Positions 21,615 through 33,134 of a stretch of DNA of 64,000 nt are shown here, piece after piece. The stretch's first letter is position 1; every line of letters begins with the position of its first letter. The stretch spans positions 56,824-120,823 of the forward strand of contig JBBHKE010003072.1 in assembly GCA_037447655.1 (NCBI GenBank). The letters are read 5' to 3'. The DNA is from Zygnema cylindricum. Taxonomy: Eukaryota > Streptophyta > Zygnematophyceae > Zygnematales > Zygnemataceae. The notes under the pieces are model-generated. The model saw only the letters and a program-made list of their open reading frames with translations. It did no database searches and was not told the DNA's origin. Both the position numbers and the translations under genes were made by a program.

Positions 21615-22690
21615 ATGAGTGACCCCTTGAAAATCAGAACCCCATTAAAGCTTCACCTCTGTGAAGTAAGACTTTGTGTGTGCTCGGTTCCACCACAAAA
21701 TGCAAAGTTAGAATATGAGATTTGGACACATTCACCCACTTTGACTTTCCCTTAGAAATGCAGCCACCCAGGCAAGCAAAAACTATGACCGACTACACCC
21801 TTGTGTAGCTTGGACTCCCTTGATTCCGCAGCAAAAAGAATCACTGAAAATGGTCAACTGAATTGATAATTATGGCTGGCCAAAGCTTGCCTTTTATACA
21901 CATGCTCTTTGGGAGAGAGGTGCCTATCTACCAAAATATTCTAAGTCCTGAAACACCCTCTCTAAACCTCCTAGTACTGAGGTACGACCCAATCGCAATA
22001 TAGTAAAGTACATAAAGGTACAAGTGTCGGTGTACCTTTTGTACGGCCATCGTACGACATGGCCAAAAAGTCGACACATGCCATATCCTGACTCGTTCGT
22101 ATTATCCCTTAAGATGCCGCAAGCCAATGTGGTCGTGCCACGTGTCAATTGACGTGGCGGTGACCGCAAACCGCCAAAAACCCATTCCGCAATCTCGGCA
22201 TATATCGCGGCCGTCGGATCCGAATTAGATTTCAACTGTAGGCGTCGAAAATATATGCGTGGTATTTGTTTCGCTATCGTAACAAATGCGCAGTATCCGT
22301 TTCGTTTCCTGCCGTACTCCGTACTATACAAAACTGTATCTATGCACTACAAATCCATTGCCCGTTTAATGAATTAGTCTACGTGTAACTATTTATATAT
22401 TTATCAAACCCTATATATCATAGCACTGGTTCTAGACTTAACAGTCAAAGCTAACGACTACGTTGACGAACGGCAAGTACCAGGATCAGTTCCTGGATCC
22501 GTCAATACTTTTTGGTAAACCCATCTATTTTTTCTGCTACCTGTCTGTTTGAAAGCTTTAGGCAGCCATGGCTCTATGACCCTACCTAGCCGTTGGTGAC
22601 TACAACAAGTGTGGGGGCTTGGTGAAGGGAGTTAGAGGCAGATTGCCTCTACCTTTTTCCTATTATAAAACAAAACTAGAAAATACTCAA
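21500..22690 (-). mobile_element. LTR/leader block of copia 3
   Basis: Diverged homolog of 19862-20900, in the same orientation and followed by gag in the same way. It includes a G-box-like GCCACGTGTCAATT at about 22138 and a TATA-like TGTATAAAAGGC (minus strand) at about 21888-21900, a candidate LTR promoter. The similarity extends to about 22680 (phrase CAGCCATGGCTCTA shared with 20770). Confidence 0.6.
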
Positions 22691-22693
22691 ATA

Positions 22694-22925
22694 TCAACAC
22701 GTTCGCCTCTCCCTTCGCCTCCTTTGGCTTCCCTTCGCCACCCTTCGCCTCCCTTCTCTACCCTTCGCCTCCCTTTGCCACACTCCCTTTTCCTCCCTCC
22801 CTTCGCCGCCCTTCACCTCCCTTCCCTTTGCCTCCCTTTGCCTCGCTTTGCCTCCCTTTGCCTCGCTTTTCCTCTCTTCGCCTCCCTTTGCCTCCCTTCG
22901 CCTCCCTTTGCCACCCATCCCAGTA
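22694..22925. repeat. Minisatellite CTTCGCCTCC / CTTTGCCTCC
   Basis: About 20 units of a ten-base CCTTTGCCTC-type repeat just left of the first assembly gap (22982-22991). Confidence 0.85.
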
Positions 22926-22981
22926 TCTCGGTACCGACGGATTTCGAAAGTTTGTCTGTCCATCGTCTTTTTTATCTACCC

Positions 22982-22991
22982 NNNNNNNNNN
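22982..22991. other. Assembly gap (10 N)
   Basis: Ten N, followed by a GAGAGGGAGA microsatellite (22992-23230). Frames reading across this gap are meaningless. Confidence 0.98.
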
Positions 22992-23230
22992 GAGAGGGAG
23001 AGAGGGAGAGAGGGAGAGGACAAAAAAAACCAAAAAAACCATAAGATGGTAGGAGAGAGAGAGAGAGAGAGCGAGAGAAAAAGAAAAAAAACAGGAGAGG
23101 GAGAGAGGGAGAGAGGGAGAGAGAAGAGAGAGAGAGGGAGAGATGGAAAGAGAGGGAGAGAGAGCGGGAGAGAGAGGGAGAGAGAGGAGAGAGGCGGAAA
23201 GAGAGAGGGAGAGAGAGAGAAAAAAAAGTC
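22992..23230. repeat. GA-rich microsatellite
   Basis: GAGAGGGAGA and GA dinucleotide units with two A-rich interruptions. It is pyrimidine-rich on the minus strand and lies just downstream of the GH1 exon donor. Confidence 0.85.
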
Positions 23231-23236
23231 ATTTAC

Positions 23237-23454
23237 TCGTCACTTTGGCGCGCCGGTCCGTGAACATATCTCTTTTGTCTTTTTCTGAGGGAGGCGCATC
23301 TGAGGCCCATTGGAGGTAGTAATAATTGAGGCCCACGAAATCCAAACTTTTTTTTAGCTGCCCGAGAGCTGCCCGAGAAAATTCGGGCAGCCTTTCGGCG
23401 ACATTTTTTCGCATACTTTCCGGGTAGTCCCCGAAAACAATGGGGTCGAGGATC
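23237..23454 (-). pseudogene. Orphan exon of a GH1 beta-glucosidase
   Basis: The minus-strand reading starts ILDPIVFGDYPESMRKNVAE, then RLPEFSRAALGQLKKSLDF, then VGLNYYYLQWASD. This matches the GH1 stretch FLDPLxxGDYPxSMRxxVGxRLPxFT...SxDFxGxNYY that precedes the second half of the (beta/alpha)8 barrel. The acceptor CTCTCCCAG lies just before 23454 and is preceded by a pyrimidine-only run. A donor GTAAAT follows 23237. The frame is open across the exon, and the first base completes a split W codon as in plant GH1 genes. No other GH1 exon is visible on either side; the rest is outside the window, hidden by the gap, or lost. It could be a live gene interrupted by the gap, but a transposed or relic exon is more likely. 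GH1 enzymes hydrolyse beta-glucosides; the catalytic Glu residues are not in this exon. Confidence 0.7.
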
Positions 23455-24122
23455 CTGGGAGAGGGAGAGGGGGAGGGAGAGGGAGGGAGAGGGGAAGGGG
23501 AGGGAGAGAGGTTTAACTGAGCGACGACAGTGGTATACAGAGTTGGGGAATGAACAAGTATTGGAAGTCGACAGGAGAGCTGACGGTTATATTGGACCGA
23601 CTGACAAGATAATAGCCTAAGATACTGTGAGGGACAGCATGTCACAGCAAATATGTCGCAATATATAACTTTGGGTCGGTGGAGAGTTTTAAACGCTGAC
23701 GTGGTATTAGTAAATATTGTCTCTACAGGGTTAGTTATAATTCAGGTAGTTTTTGGGAGTTTGGACGTATACTGTATGGTACTATCTATACCCTACAGTC
23801 TTTTACATTCTTCTGATTGGTCGGTAGAGCAGTAGAAGGGCTTGTGACTCACAGGAGGACTTAGAAAATTTAGCACACCCAATTTGTAAAATATTTCATG
23901 CCATGCTAAAAGGTGTTCTCCAGTAAGGAATATCTTTTTGCCTCTTTGTCTGTTAGATATGAAATTTTGCATACTCGTGGGTGTGTTTCTCTCTCACTCT
24001 CCCTCTCTCTCTCACTCTCTCCTCTCTCCTCTCTCCACTCTCTCCTCTCTCACTCACTCACTCCTCTCTCCTCTCTTTCTCTCTCACTCTTGGATACTCC
24101 CAAGTTTGAGCAGCTGGTTATT
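23455..24122. other. Spacer with CT microsatellites, no gene seen
   Basis: GGGAGA tract at 23458-23512, then unique sequence, then CTCTCACT repeats at 23990-24090. No coding signal beyond the GH1 exon. Confidence 0.5.
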
Positions 24123-24347
24123 ACTACACCGTATATCGCTACTAGTGTTAATCTTTTTTTCACACACTCAAAGCATCTTTTCTCCGTACACATTTGTTCG
24201 ATTTTCGATTGGAGACCGCCAATCGGAAGGTGAGGATCTTGCCTTTCAATCGCAACCGTCGGATCTACAATCAGACAGGTGTGTACGGAGAAAAGATGGT
24301 TTAAGTGACGGAAAAAACATCAACACTAATAGCATACACAGTGCAGT
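24123..24347. mobile_element. Palindromic MITE, TACACCG family, copy 3
   Basis: Ends ACTACACCGTATATCGCT and AGCATACACAGTGCAGT, inner arms TTTTCTCCGTACACATTTGT and GGTGTGTACGGAGAAAAG. The same fold-back design as at 13632. Confidence 0.75.
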
Positions 24348-24379
24348 TTGTCACCTCTTACAGGTCAAAGTGACCTGTT

Positions 24380-24410
24380 ATATAAGACAATTCAGGGTAA
24401 GCTTGACTGT

Positions 24411-24484
<74 letters not shown>

Positions 24485-24708
24485 TCAGTCTAAGGATACA
24501 GATCAGCAGTAACACTTTAACACTCCATTCCCTCTCCCTCCCCGTTCCCTCTCCTTCTCTCTCTTGCTTTTCTAAAAGAATTTCCATTCAATTCCCTCTC
24601 TTGTTGGATAAGACAGCTCAGGGTAAGCTTGACTGTCAATATATATATATATATATGGTATCTTCAGTCTGAGGATACAGACCAACAGTAATTCTTTAAC
24701 ACTCCAAC
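24380..24708. repeat. Tandem duplication, each copy with its own (TA)n tract
   Basis: A module reading CAGGGTAAGCTTGACTGTCA, then (TA)n, then CTCAGTCTAAGGATACAGAT and a TTTAACACTCCA end occurs at 24382-24525 and again at 24606-24706. The first copy holds about 33 TA units, the second about 8. The region lies where GT90 copy A breaks off. Confidence 0.85.
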
Positions 24709-25190
24709 GAAAGCCCTTTCAGAAACTTTTAGACAGAACCCCAAATCTCACAAAACCAGAACTCGTCACAACAAATTAGAAAAGAAAAAAGGGAAAAAGA
24801 GCTGAAATGAACTAAAAGTTAAAGGGAAAACCAACCCTCCCACCTGTGGGTGCATTGATTCTCAAGTTTTGAACCTTCTTGTTCAACTTCAGCGTCCCAA
24901 TTGATGTCAAAAGCCTCTACACCCCATTTATGCTCCTGAGGATCGTTGCATTCAAAAACCTCACTTCTGACTTTAGCGGTTCCCACGGCTCCTTTCCAAT
25001 GAGCTAACGGAATCCGTTCTTCCCATGGAACGGATGCGGATTTGTTACGCATCGAGGAACGGACTGTCTCCCATTTTTCGATCATAATTTCGGGCCTACA
25101 AACACAGAAAGTTGCAAAAACAAAAACAAAAAAAAAAAAAAAAAGGCAATAGGAAGAATGGGGCCAAGCAGATATGTTTTCAACAATATA

Positions 25191-25397
25191 ACTACACCGC
25201 CCATTGCTATTAGAGCAAGGAAATCATTAGTGTAAATGCAAAAGAATGTCAAATACTATTTGAATGTAGGAAGACGTGGCAAGTTGTAGTCAACTACCTT
25301 AAAATAGTGTTACTAACACTGGTTTATGATTTTCGGCTAAAAGAAAAGTCACGGCCAAAATATTGTCATTAACTTTAATAGTGATGGGTGGTGTCGT
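25191..25397. mobile_element. Short TIR element in GT90-A intron 4
   Basis: Ends ACTACACCGCCCATTGCTAT and, inverted, ATAGTGATGGGTGGTGTCGT. It shares the TACACCG tip with the palindromic MITEs, but its interior is unrelated. It is absent from the corresponding intron of copy B. Confidence 0.65.
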
Positions 25398-26434
25398 TTT
25401 ACAAATATTGTGTAATTTTGCGTACCAGGGCCGTCCACACTAAAATCACATTTAATGTGGTTTTAAAGACATGTAATAATTGTGTTGTTTTTTGGATAAG
25501 TTGCAACGATACTCATTGTAATTTTTTTCTGGACTTACATTTTCATCGTGGTCTTCTGAACAGCTTTGAGAACAATTTTCAGAGCAGTTTATAGAACAAA
25601 TGCATATAGTTTTGAGATTTTCCCAAAAAATATTGCAAATAGTTTCACATGTTAGACGTGTAATTTTTTTTTGTGGTCGAATATTTCAGATGTTTTGGGA
25701 AATCTCAAAGAAAAACTGCAGTTTTCAGTTTTCCTTGCAAATCTTTTAAACAGTTTATATCATATCGAACGCTTCTTTACAGATTTAGGGAACGTCAAAA
25801 AAAAATATATATATATATAACATATATCCTTCTTTAGCAATCCTCATTTTTTTTTTATGCTATCCAGGTTTGCCAAGACCATTTCAGAATTTTTCTTCCA
25901 CGTTTTCCATGGTATTCTTTAAAATAAATAAAATATAAAATAGTATATAGTATACATATACTATATATAGAATAGTATTCTTTAGTATTCTAAAGAATAC
26001 TAAAAAATACTATTAGTAATTCTTTTTGTTTAGTATTTTTTCTAGTCTTTTACCTTTTGCAGTATTTAATGAGGTTTTAAGAGGCTTTTCTTAATAAATC
26101 TTACCAGCCCCAAAAGGAAAAGTCAGGCCAAAGGACCTCCTGGTGTTGAGGAGTGGTACAATATCGAAATAAAAGGGGAGGGTCACTTTGAAACAATGAA
26201 TATGCCTTCAAATGAATCGGAAAATCTTCACACTCCAACATGAAATCTACGTCCGGAATTTGTTTCGGATATCTGTGACACCACAATCAGGACGAGGAAG
26301 GAATGGGGAGCGAGAGGAGTGACGAAGAGAGAGAGAGGAGGATAGGGAGAGGGAGAGAGACGGCGAAACACGGGAGAAGTTACATAACAGCTTAGGAGAA
26401 TGAGAGGGTGAGATAGCTTTGGTACAGTTGCAAA

Positions 26435-26655
26435 ACTACACCGCTAATCCTTATTAGAGTTGATGTTTTTTTGCCACTCAAAGTAACTTTTCTTTGTGCA
26501 CACTTGTCGGGTTGTCAAACGGAGACGGCCAATAGGAAGGTGAGGATCTTGTCCAATAGCAACCATCGGATCGACAATCTGACAAGTGTGCATGGAGAAA
26601 AGATGTTTTAAGTGGCGAAAAAAACTTTAACACTAATAACGATTAGCGGTGTAGT
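26435..26655. mobile_element. Palindromic MITE, TACACCG family, copy 4, in GT90-A intron 3
   Basis: Ends ACTACACCGCTAATC and GATTAGCGGTGTAGT form a perfect 15-bp inverted pair, the best preserved of the family. No MITE is present in intron 3 of copy B, so it was inserted after the duplication or lost from B. Confidence 0.8.
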
Positions 26656-26658
26656 GAA

Positions 26659-26748
26659 GAAAGTATGTTTTTCTTAAAAGGAGAATATATCCTCGGTCTC
26701 CTTGAAAGTATGTTTTTCTTAAAAGGAGAATATATCCTCGGTCTCCTT
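26659..26748. repeat. 45-bp tandem duplication next to the MITE
   Basis: The unit (starting GAAAGTATGTTTTTCTTAA and ending CGGTCTCCTT) occurs twice back to back, identical by eye, in GT90-A intron 3. Confidence 0.9.
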
Positions 26749-27171
26749 AAACCCAACAGCCTTGTCTCTTATATCAGAAAGGGAAACTTTTACAAAAACA
26801 CTGTACATCATTCTTTTAATATTTTTTTGGGCGGAAAGGGAAAAAAAAATCGGGCTTTCTGTCTTTCTTGTCAAACGATACCAAAAGGCACATGGGAAAG
26901 ATACAGGAGAGGGAGAGAGAAAAAGCATCAAAAGTAAAAAGTGGACAGTAAGAAAGAGGTAAAAAATACGAGAGAGGACGAGAGAGATGTAGAGATAAAA
27001 AAGGTAAAAAGAGAGAGAGAGGAGCCAGACATACTTACCGTTGTCATTAGATGTAAAAATGGATAATAACTAACTACATATATGCAACCCCTGTTCAGAT
27101 TTGTATGAACAGAGACTTAAGGGAAAAGTAACAACAACAGTTGCAGTGAAAAATATTATATCTACATATAA

Positions 27172-27178
<7 letters not shown>

Positions 27179-27252
<74 letters not shown>
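27179..27252. repeat. (GA)n microsatellite in GT90-A intron 3
   Basis: About 36 perfect GA units, that is (CT)n on the sense strand of the minus-strand gene. Confidence 0.95.
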
Positions 27253-27255
<3 letters not shown>

Positions 27256-29604
27256 GTGCATTCAAATTCATTGCCAATATCTTACGGACTGATATATCAC
27301 CAAAAACCGAGACCACATGCAAAATTGTGTCCTCTTTCCTCTCCCGTTTACCATATCCCGCACCCTGCTTCGGCCTTCACTTCCCCTCTCTCCTGCCCTC
27401 TCCATCATGCTTTCCTCTCTTTTCTCTATTTTCCCTTTAGTATCCTCACTTGTCCTTCCCTTTCTGATCTCTCCCCTCTTCTTAAGCTGACAATATTGGG
27501 GAAATGTAAAGAGAAACCAAAAATTTACAAAGTTTATTCTTGTAAATAAACTGCAAGTTCTTAAAAATAGTGTCGAATGCGTGTTTACCTCAATTAACCA
27601 AACTAAAATTGACAAACCTTCAGATATACAAACTGTAAGATTAACACAAGAGATTGACATAGAAATTTGTTGTTTATGAATTTTGATTGAAACAAAAAAT
27701 CTGAAACTCTTAAAAAACGTAATCATCCTGGTCAGTGATATACAGATAAGCAGTGAATCATGTCGTTTTCTTATTTGACCACAATTCAAAATTTATAATA
27801 ATTAAAAATGCGGCGACTTGTCGAAACAACTTATAAATGTCAATTTTAACTTTCAGGCAAGGCGGAGAAGGTTTCCAGCAACTTCAATATTTTTGTCAAA
27901 TACACTTAAAGAAAACATGGTTATTGTGTAACCGGAATTAGAATCTACGTGGTTCAAATAACAAGAATCCTTCGTCTCTCGTGATACCGAGCCAATTAAA
28001 CAATAGTTTATTTGCCACTCATAGGAACAAAAAAAAAAAGGTTGCTGTATTTGAGTTTTACTGTTGTTTAAAGTATAACAGACTTTTTCTAAAACTTTAA
28101 GAAGAAGCAAGAAACATGTGAAAATATAAATAAAGGCCTCACCTTTGAAGAAGTTGCAATATTCCCCAGACAGTAAAAATGGTTCTTGTCTGAAAACAAA
28201 CCTGAGCCCTTCCATCAACCAAAAATATACACACACAATGTTATTGTTCATAAACATTACGAGTTTTTATCATCGGCTCTAGTTGTGATAAAAAATGTTA
28301 CTCGTGGACATAACAAATTTCTCCAAATTTTTTGCTTCATCTCCAAACAAATGCAAAAACAAAAAACATAACAAGGTGTAACACTACAGCAATGTCAATT
28401 TATAGAACTGTTTCAACGAAATAAATGCTTTTTTTAGTATTCTTTGAAAGGCGCTATCCTATTAACTTAGACATAACCAAAGCGCATTTGATATCATTGT
28501 TCAAAAACCCAGGCCACTTAAAAATAATGGATTTTAACGTAATTTGTAGAATCCACGCAATTCCAGGAAGATATTCGAGGGGAAACAATCCATCAAAGAA
28601 AAAACCCAAAAAAACACAAGAAATCCCAAAATAAACAGCCACCTGCCATCATCAGACACTTCACACTCGTTTCCGTGTTCATGATTATTTTCTCATCAAC
28701 CCAGAAAGGGAACGGAGATAAAAAGAAAAGGAACTCACAGAATACTCACGAATGTACAACTTTCCGTTCAGTATTTGAATCCTCATTGCAGCTTGTTCTT
28801 CTGTATTTTCCACCGCTTGGAGAGTTATTCCTCCCAATCTTTTCCATGGAGCCAAATCCTCGAGAATGAACTTGAAGTAATCGGGACAACGAGTGGCGTT
28901 TTTTGAACCAAGTTTCCTCTTATTTGCCGTTACATTCATTATAGAATTGGTTACATTCATTATGGAGTCAATTGCAGTTTTATTCGTCAAACCCGTTGTA
29001 GTTACATTTTCAGAAGAGCAGTTGTTGACGGAAATAAAGGAATTCGTTTTCCTCAACCAAAGAAGATCGTTACTGGCTAGGGCTAGGATCTACATACAAA
29101 AGTCACTCCGTAAGATTACAAAAACGTCAAATTTTATCATAGAAAATCAAAATATATCATCCAAAAAAGCCAATTCAATAGACAGGTTTTGTAACAACTA
29201 TATTGACACTGAATCACAGAAAAAACATCCTTTGATAGAGCAAATCTACTGGAAACAAGAATTCAAGTAGACATTCAAGTTTGTCTGCAGTAACGCAAGG
29301 AAGAAAACAAAGGGACAACACAAAATTTAGTAGAAAAGCTTACTAAAAAAAAAAAAACAAATTTAACAGACTACAGTCCGAGGCTTGGTTGAACTGCACA
29401 TTCAAATAAATCACATCCAATCCTACAATTTCTGAACAAAGTGACATGTTTCGCTTTTTCTTTTTTCCTTCAAAAAAAAGATTAACGAAGAGATGGACTC
29501 ACCAGACCTGCGATAGTTAAGAACAAAATCAGCAAAAAATACCTCCCTCCTCCAGCAGGAACCAATGCCACTGGTAAATGGCCTTTCAAAGGAGAACCTT
29601 TCAT

Positions 29605-29760
29605 TAGGTCTACAAATTTGTGAGGACAAATAAACCAAGGATTGATATTACTCGGTTAATGTAAAATATTTTGGTCACTGTAGATTAGCTCTCCCAATAA
29701 GGGAGAAACAAAACCACGTTTTCCTCTCTTCTTCCTTCTTTATGCCTTAACGACCGTTGT
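29605..29760 (-). promoter_or_regulatory. Conserved 5' flank of GT90 copy A
   Basis: Read on the minus strand, TTAAGGCATAAAGAA, AGAAGAGAGGAAA, GTTTTGTTTCTCCCTTAT and TTTGTCCTCACAAA occur in the same order as in the flank of copy B (43596-43742). The duplication therefore includes the proximal promoter or 5' UTR. The CAAATTTGTAG just before the start could be a 5'-UTR splice acceptor. No TATA box is certain. Confidence 0.5.
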
Positions 29761-30200
29761 AAAAATAAAACATATACAGCTTAGGAAATTTCTAAAAATG
29801 ATAAAGTTCCTGCTATATTGAAAGGCCAAAGTTTACAAGTTTGTTGCAAGGTCCAAGGCTAGTGCCAATTTGTTGTCAATTTCATTGGAATTTTAAAATG
29901 TTAAGCAAAAAATTAAAAACATTAAGCACTAGACCTAAAAGTCACGCTGACTAAGTCTCGGAATCTTTCACATTCAAAGGTTACGAGGTTCAATAACTGC
30001 CATCCGCTCAAAAGTATACAAGTTTAGCTGTTCAAAGCTTTAGAAATGTGTTTAATTGCTTGTATCTAAAGTACACCGCCAATCGCTATTAGCGTTGTGT
30101 ACGCTAATCCCGTCCCGCTTTTTTTTTGTTTTATTCTCAAATAGCGTAGTTTATTCTATTTTTTTCTTTATTCTATTTAGGGTTATATTCAGTACGTTAC
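29761..30200. other. Spacer, no gene seen
   Basis: AT-rich. A lone repeat end GTACACCGCCAATCGCTATT lies at 30071, the same tip as the TACACCG elements, with no partner end recognised. Confidence 0.45.
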
Positions 30201-30570
30201 AAAAAGATAAACTCGAAACATGACAAAGGTACAGTTAGGGTATCGAACAAGCCCCCATACAAGTTTGGGACCTGGTATCGAACAAGCCCCCATACAAGTT
30301 TGGGACCTGCATTTATCCCAATTCTTGCAACATGGATTTCACCCATAGGAGTTCTTTGAGGGCCGAGCTCGCTGCCATATTTTCTAACTCCATCGTCGAT
30401 TGTGCCGTGACCTTTTGAATTTTGCTGCTCCAACAGCAAGTCCCGTTCCCAATTTGCAGAACGAATCACGTGGTGGATTTTCGACTTGGCATGTCGCCAT
30501 AGCTTGCATCACTCTATGTTTGAAGCTTCACTTCTCCTCTGCCTAGTGTGAGTTTGAGGTCTTTGGTTCT

Positions 30571-31145
30571 TGAAAGGATCGATAATAAACTCTGAGCTCA
30601 CTAACCAACACACAAACACTTATAGCAGCAGAAGCATTCAGATTATAAAAAATTAAATCAACATTGAAGAGACATTTCAAAAAATTCTCACATTAATATA
30701 AAACTGAAATTACAATTTCTTCTCTATCTCTTCTATTACTCCATATAATCCACCAATTCCTCATTGATTGATTAACACACAGTCATGGTGTCCCTTAAAT
30801 ACAATACCAGCCATGGCGTGACACGTGTGAGCGTGCGCCGCCAAGAAGCCTCCAGAAATTTGCCACCTGTCCGCAGATTAAGCTAGAATACTCTAAATTT
30901 CACTAAGGGCTGAAACATAGCAAAACGACAAGCTAAGACGAAAGTACTAGACAAAACTAGAAGTACTATCGTACTAAATTAGACGTACGAAAATCTAGAC
31001 GCGAAACGAAAACACAAATATATTTCGCGAACAAGTAGAACTTTATCTAAATACACGTAACTGTACTTTCGGTACAAGTACAGTTTTTCTTTCGCGAAAT
31101 CAAACTGATTTTGCGTGCGTACGATTCTTTCAATGAATCGTAACA
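30571..31145 (-). mobile_element. Solo LTR (575 bp) inserted in copia 2 RNase H
   Basis: On the minus strand it starts TGTTACGATTCATTG and ends ATCGATCCTTTCA (TG...CA). It is flanked by the 5-bp target duplication AGAAC (31146-31150 and 30566-30570 in + coordinates). Removing it plus one AGAAC restores the copia 2 reading from RYLART to KDLKLTLGRGEVKLQ. It contains ACACGTGTCACGCCATGG near 30815-30830 and a TATTTAAGG core-promoter-like site at about 30795. The parent family is not recognised. Confidence 0.88.
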
Positions 31146-33134
31146 GTTCTTGCCAAGTATCTTGAAACTCTTCGTGTTGCATCACGGTCAGATTTCCTCG
31201 GATTCTCTAGACTTCTGCTCAGTACCCCAACTGCTGCAGCAATATCCGGACGGGTACAGTTTATGAAATATATTAAACTTCGCAATGTCTTTCTGTAAGG
31301 TATCAGTGTCATAGGATCATCCTCCCCTAACTCCAAAATTTCACTGACAATAACACCCGGTTCTGTTTCTTCCCCCTCTAACTTATGTCGAAACTCCATT
31401 GGTGTTACACATCTTTTTGCCCCCCGCATTCCATATTCATCTAACATGTTTCCAATAGCTTCCTTTTGAATCAATTTTATTAATCTGTTTTTCCTGTCCC
31501 TCTCTACCTGAATACCCAAAATATATTTTGCCTCACCGAGGTCTTTCATCTCGAACCGTGATTTAAAGCATTTTTAATTTTGTTAACTTCAGCCATTGAT
31601 TTGCTAACTAATAGTAAATCATCTACGTATACCGCTATATATACTATTCCATCCTCACCCTTTAAAACATAGACAGATTGATCAGAACTTATCCTTTTAA
31701 ATCCTAAGCTAGTTAAAATTCATCAAGTTTTAGATTCCATTGCCTCGGGGACTGTTTTAGGCCGTACAAAGATTTTAGCAGTTTGTATACTAAGTGTTAT
31801 TTTCCTGGTTCTGCATACGTTTCAGGCTCATGCATGTAAATGGTCTCCTTTAGTTCTCCATGCAAAAAGGTTGTCTTTTCATCCATCTGATGTATTTCCA
31901 TATTTTTTATAGCAGTTAGAGATAGCAAAATCCTAACTTTCGGAAATCTTACAACAGGAGAAAATGTTTCTTCAAAGTCAATTCCTTCCTTTTGATTATA
32001 TCCCTTTGCCACAAGTCTAGCCTTGTATCGTTCAATGGTATTATGTGGATTTAACTTCACCTTGAATACCCATTTGTTGCTGATCGCTTTTCGATCCGGA
32101 GGAAGGTCCACAAGCTCCCATGTCTAAGCCTCCATGATCGACTTCATTTCATCGTTTGCCGCCTCGATCCACTAATTCCGCTCCGGTGATGAGAAGGCTT
32201 CTCGGATGGTGAAAGGCTCCTTTGAGGCTGACGAGCAGGCGAAGTGGGAACTTGCTTGCAGGCGGCTACTAGATCTTCTTCCCCGAGAAATTATGAGGCT
32301 GAAATTGTCGGATCCCATGCATTGCACTTGTTGCGCTGGTTGCGATCCGTAGGCAGTGACTGCTCTTGGTCCGCTTTGAAACGAACTTGTTGTGGAACCC
32401 GATTATGTTCCGATTTCGGTGTCACCACTGGTGAATTTTGCATCTGTGGGATAGTATTATGGATGTTATCTAAAATGACATAGTGCTGTACTTTTTGCTG
32501 CTTCTACTGCTTTGTCGTTTTAAATAAGTCTATCGATTCTAGTTCATCTTTGACAACGATGTTCCTTCCTACAATGATTTTTTTTCTCTCAAAAACAAAC
32601 AATCTATAACCTTTAGAGTGAACATAGTATCCTAACAAAATGCCCGGCAATCCCTTAGGTTCCATTTTCCATCTATCATTTGACGTATCCAAAATTAAGC
32701 ATTTACTTCCAAAGACTTTGAAATGACTGACATCCGGTTTTCTACCCGTCCAGATCTCATAAGGAGTGGTTTCTACCGATCTTGAACTTATCCTATTTTT
32801 GATATAAACTGCACAATTTAATGCTTTAGCCCAGAATTTCGGATCTACGTCCTTATCTGCAAGCATGGACCTAGAGCTTTGCGTGATGGTTCTATTTAGT
32901 CTTTGTGAGACCCCATTCTGCTCTAGAAGGTATGGAACAATTAGTTTGTGACTGATACCTTCCTTCTCAAATGTGGTTATCTCCTCACTCTTGTAACCAA
33001 TAACCTCTTCGAGTGCTCGGTTTATTGTCAACTCCTCATTTTCTGATAATTGAGCGATTCCGAGGGGGAAATTTTCTAAAGTTTCCTCCAGCTTTGCCAC
33101 TTTGTTTCTCAAATTAGAAATTTCTTCCTGCATG

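Larger units (their letters stand above)
24844..29604 (-). pseudogene. GT90 (CAP10-like) glycosyltransferase copy A, lacks last two exons
   Basis: GT90 enzymes (CAP10, POGLUT/Rumi, plant KDEL-motif family) are type II secretory-pathway glycosyltransferases. Five exons match copy B one for one with the same phases: 29503-29604, 28739-29089, 28143-28201, 26105-26272, 24844-25095. Translation: a short cytosolic start MKGSPLKGHL, a membrane anchor (YFLLILFLTIAGLILALAS), two NxT sites (MNVTNSIMNVTA), then CPDYFKFILEDLAPWKRLGG, VCFQTRTIFTVWGILQLLQR, DVDFMLECEDFPIHL, FRYCTT, WPDFSFWGW, ERIPLAHWKGAVGTAKVR and CTHR. All five are open and all donors and acceptors are intact. Exons 6-7 (YKIYMEGRSWS... 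to the stop) are absent; the sequence past 24844 goes into (TA)n repeats and a MITE. Without them the conserved KY-L sugar-nucleotide region is missing, so activity is doubtful. Intron 3 (26273-28142) and intron 4 (25096-26104) have gained MITEs. Confidence 0.85.

Noticed and set aside
22619-23288. Frames crossing the N gap
   Set aside because: They read through ten N and minisatellite DNA.
24382-24672. Ile-Tyr repeat protein
   Set aside because: Translation of (TA)n.
27853-28257. 134-codon minus frame over GT90-A exon 3
   Set aside because: It overlaps the true exon in another frame. The correct frame gives VCFQTRTIFTVWG, with splice sites on both sides.
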